A stretch of 5,105 bases of DNA from Flavobacteriales bacterium UBA5871 (GTDB lineage Bacteria > Bacteroidota > Bacteroidia > Flavobacteriales_D > Crocinitomicaceae): assembly GCA_002432085.1 (NCBI GenBank), contig DJFN01000051.1, positions 20,333 through 25,437 of the forward strand. The letters are read 5' to 3'. Shown here one piece after another: positions 1-5,105 of the stretch. How positions within the stretch are numbered: the stretch's first letter is position 1; every line of letters starts with the position of its first letter. The notes under the pieces were generated by a model. The model worked only from the letters and a program-made list of their open reading frames with translations, was not told where the DNA came from and did not search any database. A program made the translations under genes and the position numbers.

Positions 1-1678
1 CGAAGTGCCCGAAAAGCTGACAATTTCAACCGACGGTCGTTTTGTGACATTTCGTCTCGGCGTTTACCCGGATAATCAGCCGACCTATTTCGATGAGCAC
101 ATTACACCGAGCGGTTATACAAAGCACATTGCCGCGCGGGCCAAGGTTTCCGATAACGATCCGAAGCACCGTTTCGGGATTTACGACACAAAAAACGACA
201 CGACTTATTACGTTTCGTTTGCTTCGCTGACTGATATCCGCAAGCGTCCGGCGTATTACAGCGACTATAACCAAACCGGCGATTTCAGCAACGATCGCAA
301 CATCGTGATGCACGCGCCGATCATGCATCCGGACGGGAAAACTGCGCTTGTCGACATTCGCGCCTACGACAACAAAGACCGCTGGATCGTTTTGATCGAT
401 CTGGCTTCCGGGAATATCACCGAGCTCGATCACCAGCACGACGAAGCGTGGATCGCCGGGCCGGGAATTTCCGAATGGAACGACGATCCCAGGGTATTGG
501 GCTGGATCGACGAGTACACCTGTTATTTCCAATCCGAAGCCACGGGCTATTCGCATTTGTACACGCTCGACACGCGAACGAAGTCCAAAACAGCGCTCAC
601 GAGCGGGCCGTTTGAAATCTACGATGTGATCCTTTCGAAAGACAAGCAAACGTTCTACCTGATCGCGAACAAAATTCATCCGGGTGTTCGGAACGGCTAC
701 CGGCTTTCTATCCGCGACAAGCAGCTCGTTCCGTTGTTCGAAGGGCAATTTGGCATCGAATGGGAATTGTCGCCGGATGAGAAAACATGGGCAATTCGCT
801 ATTCGACGGCTACAAAACCGTGGGATTTATATACTGCGGCCAATAAACCTAACGCACAGCTGGTTCGCGTTACGCAATCGACGAAGCCTGCGTTTGACAA
901 TTTACCGCTTCAGGAGCCGGAGCTGGTACAGATTCCGGCTTCAGACGGAAAAAGCGTGACAGCCCGATTGTACAAGCCTTCTCAGCCAAATGGGGCAGCC
1001 GTTTTGTTTGTTCACGGCGCGGGTTATCTGCAAAACGCGCATGCTTTCTGGAGCCAGTATTACCGCGAGTTCCTGTTCCACCAGCTGCTGGCTGAAAAAG
1101 GCTATACGGTGCTCGACATCGACTACAGGGCCAGCTCAGGCTACGGTCGCGATGTTCGAACGGCTGTTTACCGCCACATGGGCGAACGCGATCTATTGGA
1201 TTACATTGATGGAAAAGAATTCCTGGTGAAAAACTACGGCATCGATTCCAATCGCGTGGGTATTTACGGCGGCAGCTACGGCGGATTCATTACACTGATG
1301 GGCATGATGAAAACGCCCGGAACATTTGCCTGTGGCGCTGCTCTTCGCTCTGTTACCGACTGGCTGCATTACAACCACGAATACACCAGCAATATTCTGA
1401 ATTATCCGTCGAGCGATCCGCTGGCTTACCGTCGCAGCAGTCCGATTTACTACGCGGAAGGCTTACAGGGGCCGTTGCTTATTCTCCACGGCATGGAAGA
1501 CGACAACGTGCAGTTTCAGGATGTCGTGCGTTTGAACCAGCGATTGATCGAGCTGGGAAAGACCAACTACAGTATGGCCGTCTTTCCGACGGAATCGCAC
1601 GGATTTAAATCAGCAGTAGCGTGGACCGACGAATACCGCCGGATCCTGGAGTTGTTCGAGACTTATCTGAAGCCTTAA
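1..1678 (+). CDS. S9-family serine peptidase (DPP-IV / prolyl oligopeptidase type), 5'-truncated by the window edge
   Basis: The reading frame is open from the first bases to a TAA at 1676-1678. The GTG at 5 is probably an internal valine, because family members usually exceed 700 residues and only about 557 are visible. Numbering from that GTG, residues 1 to about 300 look like the rear of a DPP-IV-type beta-propeller, with blade-like stretches such as LTISTDGRFVTF and WELSPDEKTWAI. The alpha/beta-hydrolase domain fills about 310-557. Its triad is visible: Ser424 in GGSYGGF, Asp499 in HGMEDDNVQFQ and His532 in ESHGF, with spacings close to those of human DPP4. Tyr341 in VHGAGY is the likely oxyanion-hole residue. 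Such enzymes remove dipeptides or cleave short peptides, often after proline; the exact specificity cannot be read because the front of the propeller is missing. The protein ends soon after the catalytic His, with no T9SS domain. A signal peptide cannot be assessed. Family assignment is very secure, subfamily less so. Confidence 0.93.
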   Translation, partial: EVPEKLTISTDGRFVTFRLGVYPDNQPTYFDEHITPSGYTKHIAARAKVSDNDPKHRFGIYDTKNDTTYYVSFASLTDIRKRPAYYSDYNQTGDFSNDRNIVMHAPIMHPDGKTALVDIRAYDNKDRWIVLIDLASGNITELDHQHDEAWIAGPGISEWNDDPRVLGWIDEYTCYFQSEATGYSHLYTLDTRTKSKTALTSGPFEIYDVILSKDKQTFYLIANKIHPGVRNGYRLSIRDKQLVPLFEGQFGIEWELSPDEKTWAIRYSTATKPWDLYTAANKPNAQLVRVTQSTKPAFDNLPLQEPELVQIPASDGKSVTARLYKPSQPNGAAVLFVHGAGYLQNAHAFWSQYYREFLFHQLLAEKGYTVLDIDYRASSGYGRDVRTAVYRHMGERDLLDYIDGKEFLVKNYGIDSNRVGIYGGSYGGFITLMGMMKTPGTFACGAALRSVTDWLHYNHEYTSNILNYPSSDPLAYRRSSPIYYAEGLQGPLLILHGMEDDNVQFQDVVRLNQRLIELGKTNYSMAVFPTESHGFKSAVAWTDEYRRILELFETYLKP

Positions 1679-1743
1679 CACCACACTCGCCGTAATGACC
1701 TTTCGTTCTGCATTTCAGTCAGTTCAAGCTATAATTTGGCCTG

Positions 1744-1777
1744 TTGGGATTTTCACAGTCAATTTTGTCTACATTTG
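1744..1777 (+). promoter_or_regulatory. Candidate Bacteroidota-type promoter for the M1 peptidase gene
   Basis: TACATTTG at 1770-1777 matches the Bacteroidota -7 consensus TAnnTTTG exactly. A TTG at 1744-1746 lies 23 bases upstream, at the far end of the spacing reported for flavobacterial promoters. Transcription would begin near 1783-1786 and leave a leader of only about 10 bases before the ATG at 1795. A second, weaker candidate is TATAATTTG at 1730-1738, one base longer than the consensus and without a good upstream element; it would give a leader of about 50 bases. No Shine-Dalgarno sequence precedes the ATG, which is normal in this phylum. This is a motif match only. Confidence 0.4.
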
Positions 1778-1794
1778 AGCAATTGCCAAAAACT

Positions 1795-3762
1795 ATGAAA
1801 CACAAATACTCCCTCGCCGCGTTGGCGGTACTCCCTTTTTCCATTTTTGCCCAGGAAAACAGCAAATACGCTTCCTGCTCACACGTCAAATCCAGTGTGC
1901 TGGAGCTCAAAAGCAATACGCTGACAGTAGCCCAGATCGCTGAAACAGAAAAATACGACGTTCATTACTATTTCCTCGATCTGAACATGACCAACACCAC
2001 GACTACCCTTTCGGGCGTTGTGGAAATTCATGCATCGACACGTGAAAGTCTCGATTCCGCTTTGATCGAGCTGTACGACGATTTTACGATCAATTCCATT
2101 GAGGTGAACGGCGTACCGACAACTTACTTCCGCGCCGACTCCCGTGTTAAAATTCCGGTGAATGCCGACGCCAACGAAACGTTCGTGCTGACCATCGATT
2201 ACAACGGAACACCTCCGACAGCTGCAACCAATCCGCTGGGCGGCGGCGGTATGACCAACGACACTTCTCCTTCCTGGGGAAATCAGGTAACATGGTCGCT
2301 TTCCGAGCCGTTTTCCGCTTACGAGTGGTTTCCGGTAAAGCAATCGCTGCGTGACAAAGCCGACAGCTGTGCTATGCACGTTACGGTACCGACAGCTTGC
2401 AAAGCAGGTTCAAATGGAGTACTGGAACAAGTCGTAGACCTCGGGAACGGAACGCACCGTTTCGAGTGGAAGCACCGTCATCCGATCGATTATTACCTGA
2501 TTTCCGTTGCTGTAGCCGAATACGTGGAATACAACGTAACGGCGAATCCTTCGAATTCCGGGCCGGTACTCATTCAGAACTTTATTTACGACAATCCGGC
2601 AACGCTGCCGAACTTCCAGGAAGAAATCGACGAAACGGTTGATTTTGTGGAGCTGTTTGCCGAACTGTTCGGTCCTTATCCTTTTGCCGATGAGAAATAC
2701 GGCCACTGCATGGCGCCACTCAGCGGCGGTATGGAACACCAGACGATGACCACGCAAGGTTTCTTCGAAGCCGGACTGACAGCTCATGAGCTGGCTCACC
2801 AATGGTGGGGCGATAACGTAACCTGTGCTTCCTGGGCCGACATCTGGGTGAACGAAGGCTTCGCTTCCTATGCGGAATACCTGATGAAACAAAACCTGTA
2901 TCCGGGACAACAGAACGGCGACATGCTGGACCGTCACGACTACGTGATGTCGGAGCTGAACGGAAGCGTTTGGGTGGAAGACAGTCTCAATGCCGGACGC
3001 ATCTTCTCCGGTCGACTGACTTACGACAAGGGAGCTTCTATCGTTCACACGCTGCGTTTTCTGATCAATGACGACGATCTGTTCTTCGACGGATTGCAGG
3101 AATACCAGGAGATTTATGCTGATTCCACAGCTACCGGACTCGATTTCATTCACGTAATGGAAGATATAACGAGCATGGATTTCACCAATTTCATGGAAGA
3201 ATGGTATTTCGGTGAAGGCTATCCGACGTATTCGACGCGCTGGAACATGAACGACAACGATCTCCACATTCGTGTGAGCCATACCGTTTCGGCTCCACTG
3301 GTAACGCCGTTTTTCACCAATGACCTCGAGATTCGTTTCGATCGCACGGGATCTCCCGATACGACGATCCGTTTCGAGATCACCGGAAACGAAGATTACT
3401 TTATCATCCCGAATGCAGGGAACATCGTGAACGTACTCACGATCGATCCGGCGAACTGGATCATCAATCGTACAGGTTCCAATGTACATGATGAGAATTT
3501 CGTAATCAACGTCGGAATAGATGAAGAAGAGCTTGAGCAAGTGAGCATTTATCCGAATCCTTCCAACGGACCCGTAACTGTTGCAATGCAAACTGAAGGC
3601 GATTACACGCTGACCGTTTTCGATACGCGTGGTCGTGTACTGCAAACCAAAGCATTTTCCAAAGAAACGGTGATCGATCTTGGTTCGGAAGCAAACGGCG
3701 CTTATTTGTTCCAAGTGGTTTCAGCTGACGGAATGAAAACCCGTCGCATCGTTAAGAAATAA
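1795..3762 (+). CDS. Secreted M1-family zinc metallopeptidase with C-terminal T9SS sorting domain
   Basis: This is a complete 655-residue zinc aminopeptidase-type protein, probably exported by Sec and then by type IX secretion. The ATG at 1795 is preferred over an upstream in-frame TTG at 1744 because it starts directly with a signal peptide: lysines at 2 and 4, a hydrophobic core at about 6-18, and likely cleavage after Ala19 (SIFA/QENS). The N-terminal beta domain covers about 40-260. The catalytic domain shows GGMEH at 311-315 (a variant of the GxMEN exopeptidase motif, with Glu314), HELAH at 331-335 with Glu332 catalytic, the third zinc ligand Glu354 in WVNEGFA, and the probable transition-state Tyr410 in TYDKGAS. 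FMEEWYFGEGYP ends the catalytic part and a short beta-rich segment follows; the large helical C-terminal domain of PepN-like enzymes is absent. Residues about 583-655, beginning VSIYPNPSNG and ending RRIVKK, form a type A T9SS sorting domain. The gene is probably transcribed alone, with a promoter candidate upstream and a terminator 19 bases after the stop. The substrate is unknown. Confidence 0.95.
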   Translation: MKHKYSLAALAVLPFSIFAQENSKYASCSHVKSSVLELKSNTLTVAQIAETEKYDVHYYFLDLNMTNTTTTLSGVVEIHASTRESLDSALIELYDDFTINSIEVNGVPTTYFRADSRVKIPVNADANETFVLTIDYNGTPPTAATNPLGGGGMTNDTSPSWGNQVTWSLSEPFSAYEWFPVKQSLRDKADSCAMHVTVPTACKAGSNGVLEQVVDLGNGTHRFEWKHRHPIDYYLISVAVAEYVEYNVTANPSNSGPVLIQNFIYDNPATLPNFQEEIDETVDFVELFAELFGPYPFADEKYGHCMAPLSGGMEHQTMTTQGFFEAGLTAHELAHQWWGDNVTCASWADIWVNEGFASYAEYLMKQNLYPGQQNGDMLDRHDYVMSELNGSVWVEDSLNAGRIFSGRLTYDKGASIVHTLRFLINDDDLFFDGLQEYQEIYADSTATGLDFIHVMEDITSMDFTNFMEEWYFGEGYPTYSTRWNMNDNDLHIRVSHTVSAPLVTPFFTNDLEIRFDRTGSPDTTIRFEITGNEDYFIIPNAGNIVNVLTIDPANWIINRTGSNVHDENFVINVGIDEEELEQVSIYPNPSNGPVTVAMQTEGDYTLTVFDTRGRVLQTKAFSKETVIDLGSEANGAYLFQVVSADGMKTRRIVKK

Positions 3763-3781
3763 AGACTTTCCAGATAAAACG

Positions 3782-3810
3782 AAGGGGCCGGATGGCCCCT
3801 TTTTTGTTTT
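3782..3810 (+). terminator. Rho-independent terminator after the M1 peptidase gene
   Basis: A perfect 8-base stem, AAGGGGCC (3782-3789) with GGCCCCTT (3794-3801), closes a GGAT loop. It is followed by a T-rich tract (T at 3800-3805, then G, then four more T). It begins 19 bases after the TAA of the M1 gene. Read on the opposite strand the same stem is followed only by CGTTTTATC, so it may also stop transcripts of the convergent reductase gene, but less efficiently. Confidence 0.9.
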
Positions 3811-3822
3811 CCGGAAGTAGGA

Positions 3823-3888
3823 TGAGATCGGCAGACAACTTCCCGCAGGCCACTCCAATAACCTGTGAGGCTAACCCTCCCGATCTCA
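3823..3888. repeat. Inverted repeat with 9-base arms overlapping the reductase stop codon
   Basis: TGAGATCGG at 3823-3831 and CCGATCTCA at 3880-3888 are perfect reverse complements separated by 48 bases. On the - strand the first three bases of the arm at 3880-3888 are the TGA stop of the reductase gene, so the transcript could fold into a stem enclosing its immediate 3' untranslated region. A weak inner pairing, CAGG (3846-3849) with CCTG (3862-3865), is possible. No T-tract follows, so it is not a classic terminator. It may be a 3'-end stabilising structure or chance. Confidence 0.4.
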
Positions 3889-4896
3889 GAATCCTTGAAT
3901 CCCGTTGACGGTGGTGTACTTGAGTACGTTCTTTTTCTCCGGATGAATGCGTGCAAACGCCGACTGCAAAGCGATCGTTCCTTCGTGGAAACCGCAGAGA
4001 ATGAGCTTCAGCTTTCCTTCGTAAGTGTTCACATCGCCGATGGCGTAAATTCCAGGGATGTTGGTCGAATAATCCAGCGTGTCGACTTTAATGGCACCTT
4101 TCTCGATTTCCAGTCCCCAATTGGCGATTGGCCCCAGCGACGGCTTTAATCCGAACAACGGGATGAAATGATCGGCTTCGGTAACAATTTCGCCATTCGC
4201 CGAATGACGGATCACGACTTGTTCGAGACGACTTCCACCGTTGAGGCCGGTAACTTCGGCTTCGGTGATGAGCTCGATACGGCCAGCGTCTGCCAGATCG
4301 ATCACTTTCTGCACGGAATCCAGATGTCCGCGGAATGACGAGCTGCGGTGCACAAGCGTTACTTTCGAAGCGATGTTCCGCTCAGCCAGGAAAATCGACC
4401 AATCGAGCGCAGAGTCGCCACCACCGGCAATTACGCAGCGTTTGTCGCGGTACACTTCAGGATCTTTGATCATGTAATCGACACCTTTTTCCTCGAACAG
4501 ATGCAGCGTTTCGATAGGCGGTTTGCGTGGCTCGAAAACGCCCAGTCCGCCGGCGATCATTACGACCGGAGCGTGGTGCTTCGTTCCTTTTACGGTTGTC
4601 ACGATGAACGAGCCGTCGGCCTGCTGCTCGATGTCCTGAGCCGCCTCACCGAGTGTAAAACCCGGTTTGAACGGAGCCGCTTGTTCCAGCAGGTTGTTTA
4701 CCAGCTCACCTGCCAAAACCGAAGGAAAGCCAGGAATATCGTAGATCGGTTTTTTTGGATAGATCTCGGAGCATTGTCCGCCCGGCTGTGGCAGCGAGTC
4801 GATCAAATGGCACTTCAATTTCAGCAATCCGGCTTCAAAAACGGCAAACAACCCCACTGGCCCTGCCCCGATAATAATTACATCTGTCTGAATCAT
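3886..4896 (-). CDS. Ferredoxin/flavodoxin-NADP+ reductase, thioredoxin-reductase-like type (NAD(P)/FAD-dependent oxidoreductase)
   Basis: A complete 336-residue flavoprotein, a usual length for the TrxR-like ferredoxin-NADP+ reductases (YumC type, EC 1.18.1.2), which pass electrons between NADPH and ferredoxin or flavodoxin in the cytoplasm. The FAD-binding dinucleotide motif GAGPVG is at 10-15, followed by the family-typical PGGQCSEIYPKKPIYDIPGFP region at 38-58. The NADPH-binding fold has GGGDSALDW at 158-166 and HRSSSFR at 183-189, whose arginines suit the NADP 2'-phosphate. The second FAD motif, IYAIGDVNTYEGK, is at 283-295. The CxxC redox pair of true thioredoxin reductases is absent, which separates the two families. 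The ATG at 4896-4894 begins directly before the first beta strand (TDVIIIGAG) and has no Shine-Dalgarno sequence. It lies 18 bases downstream of the cysN stop on the same strand, so co-transcription is likely and suggests a role in sulfate assimilation. The physiological electron partner is not visible. Confidence 0.93.
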   Translation of the reverse strand: MIQTDVIIIGAGPVGLFAVFEAGLLKLKCHLIDSLPQPGGQCSEIYPKKPIYDIPGFPSVLAGELVNNLLEQAAPFKPGFTLGEAAQDIEQQADGSFIVTTVKGTKHHAPVVMIAGGLGVFEPRKPPIETLHLFEEKGVDYMIKDPEVYRDKRCVIAGGGDSALDWSIFLAERNIASKVTLVHRSSSFRGHLDSVQKVIDLADAGRIELITEAEVTGLNGGSRLEQVVIRHSANGEIVTEADHFIPLFGLKPSLGPIANWGLEIEKGAIKVDTLDYSTNIPGIYAIGDVNTYEGKLKLILCGFHEGTIALQSAFARIHPEKKNVLKYTTVNGIQGF

Positions 4897-4914
4897 GTTG
4901 TTCTGGTTGTGTCG

Positions 4915-5105
4915 TTAGCGGATAATACCGGCCGCGACGGTGTTATTGGTATGTTCGTTAATCAAAATAAAAGCGCCGGTTTTCCGGTTTTGAGCGTAAG
5001 TATCGGCGCTGACGGCTTCCGCAGTTTTAATTGTTACTTCGGCGAGGTCGTTGAGCTTCAATCGGCTGTCGCTTTCCAGTCTTTCCAGCGTATGGATGTC
5101 GAGCT
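4915..5105 (-). CDS. cysN: CysN, sulfate adenylyltransferase subunit 1 (ATP sulfurylase GTPase subunit), C-terminal part
   Basis: Translating the - strand from 5103 gives 62 residues ending at a TAA at 4917-4915; the 5' end lies beyond the window. The stretches KLNDLAEVTIKTAEA, NRKTGAFILINEHTNN and TVAAGIIR match the final beta-barrel of CysN, the EF-1A-like GTPase that works with CysD to make adenosine 5'-phosphosulfate from sulfate and ATP in the cytoplasm. The NRxTGxFILI...TNxTVAAG signature separates it from EF-Tu and other translation GTPases. The protein stops right after this signature, so there is no C-terminal APS kinase (CysC) fusion of the kind seen in CysNC proteins. The G-domain is outside the window and cannot be checked. 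The reductase gene follows after 18 bases. Confidence 0.88.
   Translation of the reverse strand, partial: LDIHTLERLESDSRLKLNDLAEVTIKTAEAVSADTYAQNRKTGAFILINEHTNNTVAAGIIR

Noticed and set aside
26..748. 240-codon open frame on the - strand, antisense to the S9 peptidase gene
   Set aside because: It lies wholly within the propeller-coding part of the S9 gene and shows no domain or start signal; it is a shadow frame.
1744..1794. TTG start giving a 17-residue longer M1 protein
   Set aside because: The extra residues would precede a canonical signal peptide that begins exactly at the ATG at 1795, and the likely promoter lies within the extension.
1867..1878. Possible lipoprotein cysteine (Cys28) near the N-terminus of the M1 peptidase
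   Set aside because: It lies about ten residues beyond the end of the hydrophobic core and the preceding residues (KYAS) are not a lipobox. Signal peptidase I cleavage after Ala19 fits better.
2410..3714. Long open frame of 434 codons on the - strand, antisense to the M1 peptidase gene
   Set aside because: The + strand frame carries the full set of M1 catalytic motifs plus signal peptide and T9SS domain. The antisense translation shows no recognisable domain and looks like an arginine/valine/isoleucine-rich shadow.
3811..3885. Riboswitch, tRNA or small RNA in the convergent intergenic region
   Set aside because: I checked by eye for T-loop, B12-box and similar conserved motifs and found none. 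It is also downstream of both genes, where a leader riboswitch would not act.
3702..4149. Small open frames on either strand spanning the intergenic region and the 3' end of the reductase gene (3702-3956 and 3865-4149)
   Set aside because: They overlap the well-supported M1 and reductase genes, contain no recognisable domain, and one runs through the terminator hairpin.
3886..4896. Thioredoxin reductase (trxB) as the identity of the flavoprotein
   Set aside because: There is no CxxC redox motif, while the PGGQCSEIYPKKPIYDIPG region and overall layout match the TrxR-like ferredoxin-NADP+ reductases.
5072..5089. Short direct repeat CTTTCCAG twice in a row
   Set aside because: It lies inside the cysN coding sequence, where it encodes the repeated LE residues of LERLES. 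It is too short to be a meaningful repeat.

Overview
The window most likely comes from a member of the Bacteroidota, probably Flavobacteriia-like. Four things point there. A secreted M1 peptidase ends in a type IX secretion (T9SS) sorting domain. A TAnnTTTG promoter-like box lies upstream of that gene. The two visible start codons have no Shine-Dalgarno sequence. The proteins read as typical members of Bacteroidota families. No genus can be assigned from the sequence alone.

Layout. The left half carries two peptidase genes on the + strand. The first (1-1678) is the 3' part of an S9-family serine peptidase (DPP-IV/prolyl oligopeptidase type), whose 5' end lies outside the window. After a 116-base gap holding a plausible promoter comes a complete M1-family zinc metallopeptidase (1795-3762), with a signal peptide and a C-terminal T9SS domain. 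A strong hairpin terminator (3782-3810) follows it. The right part carries two genes on the - strand that converge on the M1 gene. They are the 3' end of cysN (sulfate adenylyltransferase subunit 1, entering at 5105 and ending at 4915) and, 18 bases downstream, a complete thioredoxin-reductase-like ferredoxin/flavodoxin-NADP+ reductase (4896-3886). The 123-base gap between the convergent stops holds the terminator and a 9-base inverted repeat whose right arm takes in the reductase stop codon.

How the genes may work together. The peptidases are a plausible pair for breaking down external protein or peptides: the M1 enzyme would be secreted through T9SS, while the location of the S9 enzyme cannot be judged without its N-terminus. 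The cysN-reductase pair looks like the tail of an assimilatory sulfate reduction operon. CysN helps activate sulfate, and the reductase could supply NADPH electrons through ferredoxin or flavodoxin to a later reductive step such as sulfite reduction. That pathway link is inferred from gene order.

I found no mobile element, CRISPR array, tRNA or rRNA, and no clearly novel system. The window looks like ordinary chromosomal genes, and the findings are modest.
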